Assembly (NCBI GenBank): GCA_040753915.1
Contig: JBFMDN010000129.1
Location: 1 to 5,225, forward strand
Length of the DNA stretch: 5,225 nucleotides
DNA from: JBFMDN01 sp040753915
GTDB lineage: Bacteria > Desulfobacterota > Desulfomonilia > Desulfomonilales > Desulfomonilaceae
Direction: 5' to 3'
In this document: positions 1 to 5,124 of the stretch, in pieces
How positions within the stretch are numbered: the stretch's first letter is position 1
Layout: the number at the start of each line of letters is the position of its first letter
Notes under the pieces: model-generated
What the model was told of the DNA's origin: nothing
The model's database searches: none
Seen by the model: only the letters and a program-made list of their open reading frames with translations
Program-made: the position numbers and the translations under genes

Positions 1-80
1 CCCAACCCTCTCCCAGAGGGAGAGGGAGCCGGAAGAATCCCCTCTCCCCCGCTTCGGGGGAGAGGGTCAGGGTGAGGGGG
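1..80. repeat. C/G-rich palindromic repeat element, left end cut by window
   Basis: Two perfect stem-loops lie side by side. The first has 9-bp arms CCCTCTCCC (6-14) and GGGAGAGGG (18-26) around a 3-nt loop. The second has 11-bp arms CCCTCTCCCCC (40-50) and GGGGGAGAGGG (56-66) around GCTTC. The outer parts (CCCAACCCTCTCCC at the left, GGGAGAGGGTCAGGGTGAGGG at 58-78) are also nearly complementary, so the whole unit could fold as one long imperfect palindrome that begins before base 1. Short intergenic elements built on CCCTCTCCC/GGGAGAGGG arms are known to be scattered through many bacterial genomes. That this is such a dispersed element, rather than a local terminator, is inference from its form. 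No U-rich tract follows either stem on either strand. Confidence 0.75.
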
Positions 81-91
81 CGTGCCACGAC

Positions 92-127
92 TATCACGGA
101 CTGCCGGCTTTTGAGACAGTTTCAGAC
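92..127. repeat. 36-nt direct repeat, copy 1
   Basis: This stretch matches 165-200 at 34 of 36 positions, with a constant offset of 73 bases. The differences are C101 versus T174 and A116 versus T189. Identity stops abruptly on both sides. Inside it, TGAGACAGTTTCA is an imperfect palindrome. It begins 12 bases after the C/G-rich palindromic element. There is no supporting gene around it. Confidence 0.8.
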
Positions 128-164
128 CGGATTGGGACACGAACTAACTATATCATCTGCTTAT

Positions 165-200
165 TATCACGGATTGCCGGCTTTTGAGTCAGTTTCAGAC
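165..200. repeat. 36-nt direct repeat, copy 2
   Basis: This is the second copy of the repeat at 92-127, separated from it by 37 bases of unrelated sequence (128-164). A 36-nt repeat with a 37-nt spacer has CRISPR-like geometry. However, there are only two copies, no third copy at the expected next position (238-273), and no cas gene in the window. It is more safely called a duplicated or dispersed intergenic repeat. Confidence 0.8.
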
Positions 201-349
201 GCCCGTCCTACCGGTTTGCTACCCTCCCAGGAATGCCCTCGACACACCGGAAGAGGGCAGAACCTTTGGCAATGACTACATAGGACAGAGAGGCACCAAC
301 GGACAACGACAGTGGAGCTCTCGCTCGTTCAAATGAGCTCCACAACGAA
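201..349. other. Non-coding tail of the left intergenic region
   Basis: I see no credible gene here. A 7-bp inverted repeat, TGCCCTC (234-240) and GAGGGCA (253-259), with a 12-nt loop is present but has no T-run. The stronger hairpin at 312-343 is listed separately. The region lies downstream of the leftward two-component operon and probably contains the end of its transcript. Confidence 0.5.
312..343 (-). terminator. Hairpin just past the two-component operon
   Basis: Perfect 9-bp arms GTGGAGCTC (312-320) and GAGCTCCAC (335-343) flank a 14-nt loop. The hairpin starts 6 bases beyond the TAA stop (350-352) of the response regulator on the minus strand. Its position suits a transcript-end structure. 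The expected U-run after the stem is missing, so an intrinsic terminator is not demonstrated; it may instead stabilise a 3' end formed by Rho. Confidence 0.35.
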
Positions 350-790
350 TTATTCCCATGCCGCGCTCGGGCCGAGAGCTTCTTCGAGTGCCGGCCCTTG
401 GTGTTCCCATTTCGTCTGACGACACACATTAAGCATCTCGATGACGTCGCTGTGCACAAATGGTTTGGCAATGAATCCCACTATAAGTCCGTTATCCATG
501 GCTGCGCGGATGTCCACGTCATCCCTGTAATAGTATCCTGACACCATGACTATGCTGATCCAGGGATCTATCGCCTTGATTCTCCGAGCCAAATCCAGCC
601 CATCCATGTCGGTGAGCTTCGCATCCAAGAGCGCGATCGAGAAGCTCTCGGATTCAAGGAACTTCAGGGCCGCCTCGCCGGTTTGGGCAATGCGAAGTGC
701 AAAATCATCTTCTCCCAGCAGGTTTTTCAGGACCCAACACATATCGGGCTCGTCATCAACGATCAATACCAGCGGCCGGCTGTTCGTCAT
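350..790 (-). CDS. Single-domain (receiver-only) response regulator
   Basis: This 146-residue protein is a CheY-like receiver with nothing attached. Visible hallmarks are the acidic pair D12-D13 in VLIVDDEP, the phospho-acceptor D56 in LLDAKLTDMDG, the switch residue S84 in VMVSGYYY, and the invariant lysine K109 in IAKPF. The residues after about 125 are a short tail with no recognisable domain. Two oddities stand out. T60 replaces the proline usual four residues after the phospho-acceptor. The S84-K109 interval is 25 residues, against 22 in CheY and NtrC, because of the YYYRDD insert. The ATG at 790 is chosen because GGGAGGTG lies 7 nt upstream. An in-frame GTG at 811 would overlap the kinase stop but lacks such a site. 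It is expected to accept phosphate from the kinase encoded just upstream. With no output domain it must act through a protein contact or relay. The specific target is unknown. Confidence 0.92.
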   Translation of the reverse strand: MTNSRPLVLIVDDEPDMCWVLKNLLGEDDFALRIAQTGEAALKFLESESFSIALLDAKLTDMDGLDLARRIKAIDPWISIVMVSGYYYRDDVDIRAAMDNGLIVGFIAKPFVHSDVIEMLNVCRQTKWEHQGPALEEALGPSAAWE

Positions 791-797
791 TTCCAGA

Positions 798-805
798 CAC
801 CTCCC
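798..805 (-). promoter_or_regulatory. Ribosome binding site of the response regulator
   Basis: The minus-strand sequence GGGAGGTG sits in the 17-nt gap between the kinase stop (808-810) and the ATG at 790, with 7 nt spacing. This strong site decides the start in favour of 790 over the GTG at 811. It also implies that the regulator is translated from its own initiation site on a shared mRNA. Confidence 0.75.
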
Positions 806-807
806 GG

Positions 808-2286
808 TCACAAGAGTGGCAGTTGAACCGTAAAGACTGTGCCTTCTCCTGCTTTGCTCTTGACTTCAATGTTTCCAAGATGTTGTTTCACGATGGAGTA
901 GCATATGGAGAGCCCCAGCCCTGTTCCTTTTCCAACGGGTGAAAGGGTAAAAAAGGGGTCGAATATCTTTTCAAGATGCTCGGGAGAGATTCCGCATCCG
1001 GAATCCTCGATGTTCACCAGCACGCTTTCCTGAGTGCACCGCAGGGAGACTCCCAACGTGCCCCCAGCCGGCATGGAGTTGAAGGCATTCAAGAATAGGT
1101 TGAGAAACATTTGCTGAAGCAGGCTTGCGTTGGCATATACGGCTATCGGCTCGTCAGGGAGATGCTCCAGAATAGCAATCTTCCCAATTTTTGCCTGGTT
1201 GGAAACGAGCTGGAGTGTAGAGCGAATAACATCCACCACATTGACTGCCGCCATCTCCGCGCCCGATGACGGCCGCGCAAATCGCAGCAGGTTCTCTATT
1301 ATCGAGGAAGCCTTGTCTATGCCCTCGCATATCCGGGACACGCATTCTTCTCGAAGTCCGGGCGCCAATTCGGGGTTTTTCAGGAACTGTGCTGCCGACG
1401 AGCAGACTGCAAGGGGATTGCGGATTTCGTGAGCTATGCCGCCAGCCATTACGCCAAGTGACGCAAGCTTTTGTGATTGGAGGAGCTGCATCTCAAGCCG
1501 CCGGTGTTCGGTCAGGTCTCGTCCCATGGCCACCACGCCGACAGAGGTTCCCCGCTCGTCTTTCATGGGAGAGAAGACCCAGCTAATCGGTATCTTATTT
1601 CCGTCCTTTGTGATCAGCTCCCATTCGCCAGTCTGAGAAGTATCCGCTTCCCTCAACTGGGTGAACACCTTCCTGAGCTCTTCGCCGGCTTCCGAGACAC
1701 ACCGCTCGAAAAGGGACCGGCCCTTAACTTCCTGCGAAGGAAACCCCGTAAGCCGCTCGGCAGCGGTGTTCCAGGTCAAGACAAGTCCGTCCGGATCGGT
1801 CGAGAGAACCACATCTCTGGCACTCTCCACGACACTGGCCAAGTGGCGCTCGACGCGACGGACTTCTTCGCTCAGTCTCGCGTGCTCCGTCACGTCATCC
1901 ATGAGCAGAATGACCGTTTCGACGGTCCCGCGCCGGCAAAAAGGAAGAATACTATAATAGTAGATGCGAATGGGAATGCCCGGTGCACGGTACGTCATCC
2001 TGTTGCCACGAATTGGCTGGTTCCTTCGGAACACTTCCCGGACCTTGCGGGCCATGTCGATGTGCTCGATGATGGCCTCAGGCAGTACCTGTCCAAGCTT
2101 CTGCCCTATCACGTCCTGGCGACTCTTGCGGCTCTTCGTGATGAAGTTCCGGTTTGCAAGAATCACTCTCAAGTCTGTGTTGATCAAGAGAACTGAAGAC
2201 GGAATGGACTCGAGAAACACCCCGAACATTTCCTCGTAAAGATGCGGGTCATCCCTACCCAATGGCTCTAACGCTGCCATGTGCAC
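808..2286 (-). CDS. Soluble dual-PAS sensor histidine kinase (NtrB-like)
   Basis: The protein has 492 residues from a GTG start. Domains in order are PAS 1 (about 19-134), PAS 2 (about 150-262; WNTAAERLTGF and the KDG..IP..W pattern), HisKA dimerisation (about 272-338) and HATPase_c (about 384-492). The phospho-acceptor is H286 in IAHEIRNPLAV. ATP-site boxes are N400 (N-box, LFLNAFNSMP), DSGCGIS (428-434), DPFFT (443-447) and GKGTGLGLS (452-460), all intact. There are no hydrophobic segments long enough to span a membrane, so it is a cytosolic sensor. The PAS ligand cannot be read from sequence. The catalytic core resembles the NtrB/AtoS group, which usually pairs with sigma-54 activators, but the partner here is a receiver-only protein. 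The GTG at 2286 is preferred because GGAGGTG lies 8 nt upstream. ATG 2280 (490 aa) would also work. A 46-residue longer form from 2424 has a non-PAS-like, low-quality N-terminus. Confidence 0.93.
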   Translation of the reverse strand: MHMAALEPLGRDDPHLYEEMFGVFLESIPSSVLLINTDLRVILANRNFITKSRKSRQDVIGQKLGQVLPEAIIEHIDMARKVREVFRRNQPIRGNRMTYRAPGIPIRIYYYSILPFCRRGTVETVILLMDDVTEHARLSEEVRRVERHLASVVESARDVVLSTDPDGLVLTWNTAAERLTGFPSQEVKGRSLFERCVSEAGEELRKVFTQLREADTSQTGEWELITKDGNKIPISWVFSPMKDERGTSVGVVAMGRDLTEHRRLEMQLLQSQKLASLGVMAGGIAHEIRNPLAVCSSAAQFLKNPELAPGLREECVSRICEGIDKASSIIENLLRFARPSSGAEMAAVNVVDVIRSTLQLVSNQAKIGKIAILEHLPDEPIAVYANASLLQQMFLNLFLNAFNSMPAGGTLGVSLRCTQESVLVNIEDSGCGISPEHLEKIFDPFFTLSPVGKGTGLGLSICYSIVKQHLGNIEVKSKAGEGTVFTVQLPLL

Positions 2287-2294
2287 GGTGTTCT

Positions 2295-2301
2295 CACCTC
2301 C
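2295..2301 (-). promoter_or_regulatory. Ribosome binding site of the histidine kinase
   Basis: The minus-strand sequence GGAGGTG is 8 nt from GTG 2286 and 14 nt from ATG 2280. The spacing favours the GTG start and argues against the upstream ATG at 2424. Confidence 0.65.
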
Positions 2302-2442
2302 ACTGCGACAAAACCTGTGGGGAAATCCCTCGGTCGGCCCACAAGAACAGGCACCGCCCAGGAACCATTGATGCCCGGTTTCCGCCCCCCTTCCCCGGCT
2401 GTCGTTCCCGATGCTGCCATGCATTCAACACCGCTTCTGTAT

Positions 2443-2459
2443 AGCAAGCATTGAGCCAA
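2443..2459 (-). promoter_or_regulatory. Sigma-54-type -24/-12 promoter for the two-component operon
   Basis: The minus strand reads TTGGCTCAATGCTTGCT. Against the known consensus YTGGCACGNNNNTTGCW it matches TTGGC, C and TTGCT with the exact -24/-12 spacing. The departures are T for A and A for G just after TGGC. It points toward the kinase gene, and transcription would start near 2432, giving a leader of about 145 nt. The same bases could be read as an extended -10 for the housekeeping factor (TGC followed by TATACA at 2438-2443), but no matching -35 is present at 17 nt. I favour sigma-54 on match quality. Confidence 0.55.
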
Positions 2460-2683
2460 CCGCCATTGGGAGATAGTCATGAAAACGTGAAGTTATGTTG
2501 GTGACTTAAGCATCGGTAGAAACCTCTGGGCCCCCAAGCGAGGATCACAGGGCGCCCGCTCATGTCCAAAAAACAAACGGCATTGAGGCGGTGCCAATGA
2601 TTCCCAATCGTTACCACTTTACCCGGTGTTTAAAAAACCAACTTCGCTGCCTTGCCGTACCGTGGTGGCAATGAATTTTCTTC

Positions 2684-2712
2684 TTGACAACCCCGCGGCA
2701 AATCATTATGTA
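2684..2712 (+). promoter_or_regulatory. Housekeeping promoter of the TetR-family gene
   Basis: A perfect -35 box TTGACA (2684-2689), a 17-nt spacer and a -10-like TATGTA (2707-2712) place the start of transcription near 2719, leaving a leader of about 30 nt before ATG 2749. The -10 is a weaker match than the -35. The -10 box coincides with the left arm of the inverted repeat at 2707-2727. Confidence 0.65.
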
Positions 2713-2727
2713 AGTAGGTATTACATA
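2707..2727. promoter_or_regulatory. Probable TetR-family operator (autoregulatory)
   Basis: A perfect inverted repeat TATGTAA (2707-2713), 7-nt spacer GTAGGTA, TTACATA (2721-2727) spans the -10 box and the predicted transcription start of the downstream regulator gene. TetR-family repressors typically bind palindromes of about 15-25 bp placed over their own promoter, so the site fits autorepression. The binding itself is inferred. I see no second copy of this palindrome upstream of the acyl-CoA dehydrogenase or the kinase. Confidence 0.65.
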
Positions 2728-2735
2728 TACTGCAC

Positions 2736-2740
2736 AGGGA
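2736..2740 (+). promoter_or_regulatory. Ribosome binding site of the TetR-family gene
   Basis: AGGGA lies 8 nt before ATG 2749. It supports this start over the in-frame ATG at 2626, which would place the promoter and operator inside the coding region. Confidence 0.5.
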
Positions 2741-2748
2741 TCGACCAA

Positions 2749-3492
2749 ATGAAGAAAAGCACAAGCGCATCACCAAGAATCTCTCCCCCACCTACCCTCG
2801 ATTCACGGCTGACAGATTTGCCACCCGCGGGTCGCAAGATCATGCATGCTCTGAGGCAGTTGCTGAAAGAAAAGAGCTTTGATGAAATCACCACCGCAGA
2901 GATTTCCAGGGTGGCCGGCGCTAACGAGGCGCTCATTTACCGGTATTTCAAAGACAAGAGAGGCTTGCTTCACAAGATCTTGGCCGAATACACTCTCGAG
3001 CATCTTCTCCAAATTCAAAACGATGTCGCTAGCGTGCAAGGGGCCTTGAACAAGCTTGCCAAACTTATGAAGGGTACCATCGCTTTCCACAAGAAGAATC
3101 GCGTCTTTTCGCGCATACTGTTGCTGGACGTCAGAAATTATGCAGGTTATTTTGAGAGTGAAGCTTACGAGCTGGTAAAACAGTATGCCAGACTTATAGA
3201 CGGAATAGTCGAAGAAGGTATCAGGAATAAGGAGATCCGGGCTGACGTCTCGGTGGCAAGCGTGAAGGACGTCGTCGTGGGCAGCATAGAACATGCCTGT
3301 CTCAGAGCAGTGGTATTCGACTGGGAATTTGATGAAGAACAGCTAGCTCGCAATCTCGCGGACACGGTAATTCGCGGGCTGGAAAATCCTGGGGAGATGT
3401 CTGCCTCAGGCGAGGGCGTGCAGGCCGATAAGCAAACCGATGGCCGCTCGCGCAAGAGGAGGTTGAAGAGCACCCGAAAGAAGTTGGTATAG
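2749..3492 (+). CDS. TetR/AcrR-family transcriptional regulator
   Basis: This 247-residue regulator has the classical N-terminal three-helix DNA-binding domain at about 28-75. The helix-turn-helix and following signature run through ITTAEISRVAGANEALIYRYF and KDKRGLLHKIL, the standard TetR pattern. Residues about 80-210 form an all-helical ligand-binding and dimerisation domain without a recognisable specific ligand motif. Its general form recalls the acyl-CoA-responsive FadR/YsiA-like group, but this is tentative. A Ser/Pro-rich lead of about 24 residues precedes the domain. Residues 212-247 form an extra polar tail ending in a basic patch (nine Lys/Arg in the last 15), which makes the protein longer than the usual 190-220. 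Its promoter overlaps a perfect palindrome, implying autorepression. It lies 354 bp upstream of and in the same direction as an acyl-CoA dehydrogenase, which it may control. Acyl-CoA as effector is inference from context. Confidence 0.92.
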   Translation: MKKSTSASPRISPPPTLDSRLTDLPPAGRKIMHALRQLLKEKSFDEITTAEISRVAGANEALIYRYFKDKRGLLHKILAEYTLEHLLQIQNDVASVQGALNKLAKLMKGTIAFHKKNRVFSRILLLDVRNYAGYFESEAYELVKQYARLIDGIVEEGIRNKEIRADVSVASVKDVVVGSIEHACLRAVVFDWEFDEEQLARNLADTVIRGLENPGEMSASGEGVQADKQTDGRSRKRRLKSTRKKLV

Positions 3493-3687
3493 CACCACAG
3501 CTCCCTGAGACCGACAACACGATACCCGAGTGACCGGCAGCCTTTTGAGCTTCGGCTAGTAATGGCTGCACGTGGGATCTATTGGGCCTTTGGCTTGAGG
3601 CATCCGGCTGCTTGAAGGATCCCGAGCACCATCGGACCTATTGTAGGGCAAGCGACACTTTTCACGAATCATTTCTGGAGGAACAGT

Positions 3688-3726
3688 ACCTCTGTACTGA
3701 GGCCGCACCTCGGTTGAGCCAGAGGT
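3688..3726 (+). other. Nested hairpin in the acyl-CoA dehydrogenase leader
   Basis: The outer stem ACCTCTG (3688-3694) pairs with CAGAGGT (3720-3726). The inner stem ACTGAGG (3696-3702) pairs with CCTCGGT (3708-3714) with one G-U pair and a CCGCA loop. The stems are joined by a one-sided bulge (T versus TGAGC). A GGAGG (3677-3681) sits just 5' of it with no suitable start codon. No T-run follows, so it is not a standard terminator. A role in the leader mRNA is possible but unproven. Confidence 0.4.
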
Positions 3727-3816
3727 TTGTCCCAGACAACCCCGTATTCGGGAAAAGCGGGGGACTGTCTCGGGACAGGGCCGTTGCGGGTCCACCTCGC
3801 CCAAGATCGCTCACAC

Positions 3817-3822
3817 TATAAC
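3817..3822 (+). promoter_or_regulatory. Weak -10-like box upstream of the acyl-CoA dehydrogenase
   Basis: TATAAC matches five of six bases of the -10 consensus and ends 24 nt before ATG 3847. No TTGACA-like element is found 16-18 nt upstream, so an activator would be required, or the gene may be read from farther upstream. Confidence 0.25.
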
Positions 3823-3834
3823 AGCGCAAGGAAT

Positions 3835-3840
3835 GGAGTG
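3835..3840 (+). promoter_or_regulatory. Ribosome binding site of the acyl-CoA dehydrogenase
   Basis: GGAGTG lies 6 nt before ATG 3847. It fixes this start rather than the in-frame ATG at 3727, whose extra 40 residues do not resemble the family. Confidence 0.6.
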
Positions 3841-3846
3841 AATACT

Positions 3847-5010
3847 ATGTGCATAACCCCTGAAACGCCGCAAGAGCTTGCTATGCTCAGAGAAGCCGTT
3901 TATAGGGCTGCCAGGGATAAGATTGCCCCGCTCGCTGCATCAATCGACCAATACGGGGAGTTCAACCGGGACGTCGAAGCTCTCTGCTGGGATCTGGGAC
4001 TGCTAACTCTCGCTCTGCCGCCTGAGTTCGGCGGACTAGAGAAGAACACTGGTACAGCCCTGTGCATTGCTGTTGAAGAGATATCCCGATTCTGCGCATC
4101 GTCTGCGTTGTTGCTGATCATTCAGGCAGTGGGATCGTTCCCAATCGTTCACGGGATACGCCCCGAGATCAGAGACGAGGTGCTTTCCAGGATCAGGGAC
4201 AACCGTGAGCTGGTGGGCTACTTGGTGACTGAGCCCTCGGGCGGGTCCGACGTTGCAGCGATCAAGACCACTGCCACGAAAGACGGCAACGAATACGTCA
4301 TCAATGGGGCGAAATGCTTCGCAACCAACGGTGGGGTAGCTTCACTTTACTCGGTGTTGGCCAGGACATCTCGCGGGGAGGGACACAGGGGTCTATCGTT
4401 CTTCATGGTGGAACGTGAACGCCCGGGACTCACGGTGGGGAAGAAAGAGGATAAGCTCGGCCAGCGCGGTTCCAACACCACAGAGGTCTTCCTTGACGAG
4501 GTGAGGATACCTGAGGTGAACCTGCTCGGAGAAGAAGGGAGCGGTTTTCTCCTGGCAATGAAGGATTTCGATATGTCGAGGCCTGCCATTGCCGCTCAGG
4601 CGTTGGGGATCGCTCAAGGAGCATTCGAGGCAATGGTGAAGTACTCCACGGAGCGGCAAACCTTTGGGAAGTTCATCGCAGAGCACCAGATGATTCAGGC
4701 TATTCTTGCTGACGCCGGGATGCTCATCGAGGCGAGCCGCGGGCTGACTTACCGTGCCGCGGCGCTCTATGACGAAGGCAAGCGGAACACGAAAATCGCG
4801 TCCATGGCCAAGTGCTTTGCCAGCGATGCAGCGATGAAGATAACCACCGATGCGGTTCAAGTCCTGGGAGGATACGGATACACGAAGGATTTCCCGGTTG
4901 AACGCATGTTCCGAGATGCAAAGCTTACCCAGATTTTCGAGGGAACAAATCAGATACAGCGAATTGTGATCGCTCGAGAGATCTTGAACGAGGTCGGTTT
5001 CACAATTTGA
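3847..5010 (+). CDS. Acyl-CoA dehydrogenase (FAD-dependent, medium/short-chain type)
   Basis: The protein has 387 residues, the normal length for this family, and is complete. It oxidises an acyl-CoA to the 2,3-enoyl-CoA using FAD, passing electrons to electron-transferring flavoprotein in the cytosol. The N-terminal helical domain is about 1-120. The beta domain holds the first signature TEPSGGSD (128-135) and the FAD-contact stretch ATNGG (159-163). The C-terminal helical domain has DMSRP (242-246), ERQTFGKFIAEHQ (269-281), the QVLGGYGYTKDFPVERMFRDAK block (338-359, in the second family signature) and IFEGTNQIQR (363-372). E365 aligns with the catalytic base Glu376 of the human medium-chain enzyme. 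Phe replaces the usual Tyr just before it. The C-terminal half is close in pattern to medium-chain enzymes. Substrate (straight, branched or cyclic acyl-CoA) cannot be decided from sequence alone. No electron-transfer flavoprotein or other beta-oxidation gene is visible in the window. Confidence 0.95.
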   Translation: MCITPETPQELAMLREAVYRAARDKIAPLAASIDQYGEFNRDVEALCWDLGLLTLALPPEFGGLEKNTGTALCIAVEEISRFCASSALLLIIQAVGSFPIVHGIRPEIRDEVLSRIRDNRELVGYLVTEPSGGSDVAAIKTTATKDGNEYVINGAKCFATNGGVASLYSVLARTSRGEGHRGLSFFMVERERPGLTVGKKEDKLGQRGSNTTEVFLDEVRIPEVNLLGEEGSGFLLAMKDFDMSRPAIAAQALGIAQGAFEAMVKYSTERQTFGKFIAEHQMIQAILADAGMLIEASRGLTYRAAALYDEGKRNTKIASMAKCFASDAAMKITTDAVQVLGGYGYTKDFPVERMFRDAKLTQIFEGTNQIQRIVIAREILNEVGFTI

Positions 5011-5124
5011 AGTCCTCGGATCACATTTATCAGATCTGCCTCACGGTCGATCCGTTGGGGCTCGGGAGGTTGCATGTTGTTCAGACTCAAAAGGTGTCGG
5101 GGTCACCCATTAAAAGGCCCTCTG

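Larger units (their letters stand above)
2287..2748. other. 462-bp divergent regulatory region
   Basis: This region separates the leftward kinase operon from the rightward tetR-type gene. Reading frames inside it lack coding character. It contains the kinase ribosome binding site, a sigma-54-like leftward promoter (2443-2459), an apparent kinase leader of about 145 nt, and a rightward promoter with overlapping operator (2684-2727). I see no clear structured element or activator palindrome in 2461-2680, though an enhancer-binding activator site would be expected there if the sigma-54 promoter is real. Confidence 0.6.
3493..3846. other. 354-bp non-coding gap before the acyl-CoA dehydrogenase
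   Basis: No credible gene is present. Frames that stay open on both strands have no family resemblance and poor composition. The gap contains a weak 6-bp inverted repeat GCAGCC/GGCTGC (3538-3569) soon after the regulator stop, a stronger nested hairpin (3688-3726), an isolated -10-like TATAAC (3817-3822) without a good -35, and the ribosome binding site of the next gene. I found no convincing intrinsic terminator and no copy of the TATGTAA palindrome. Confidence 0.6.

Noticed and set aside
92..200. Firm call of a CRISPR array
   Set aside because: Only two repeats and one spacer, no cas genes, no third repeat in phase. Kept as a repeat pair only.
234..259. TGCCCTC/GAGGGCA hairpin as a terminator
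   Set aside because: Short stem, 12-nt loop and no T-run on either strand.
72..275. Plus-strand open frame of 67 codons over the left repeats
   Set aside because: It runs through the palindromic element and both direct repeats in different phases, with no good ribosome site and no recognisable protein.
1477..2196. Long plus-strand open frame (239 codons) opposite the kinase
   Set aside because: It lies entirely antisense to an unambiguous kinase with all catalytic motifs, has no family resemblance, and is explained by the codon bias of the real gene.
2287..2424. Longer N-terminus for the histidine kinase from ATG 2424
   Set aside because: It would begin only about 8 nt after the predicted transcription start, and the 46 added residues look non-coding. 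A strong ribosome site supports 2286.
2626..2748. Longer N-terminus for the TetR-family regulator
   Set aside because: It would translate the promoter and operator; ATG 2749 has a ribosome site and gives a normal domain start.
3582..3821. Open frame of 79 codons in the gap before the acyl-CoA dehydrogenase (TTG start)
   Set aside because: Weak start, no clear ribosome site, composition not protein-like, and an overlapping minus-strand frame is equally open.
3727..3846. Longer N-terminus for the acyl-CoA dehydrogenase
   Set aside because: The 40 extra residues do not match the family, whose usual length is met from 3847, and GGAGTG precedes 3847.
5084..5093. GACTCAAAAG, the reverse complement of part of direct-repeat copy 2 (181-190)
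   Set aside because: Only 10 bases are shared and flanks do not align; a match of this length is expected by chance within the window.
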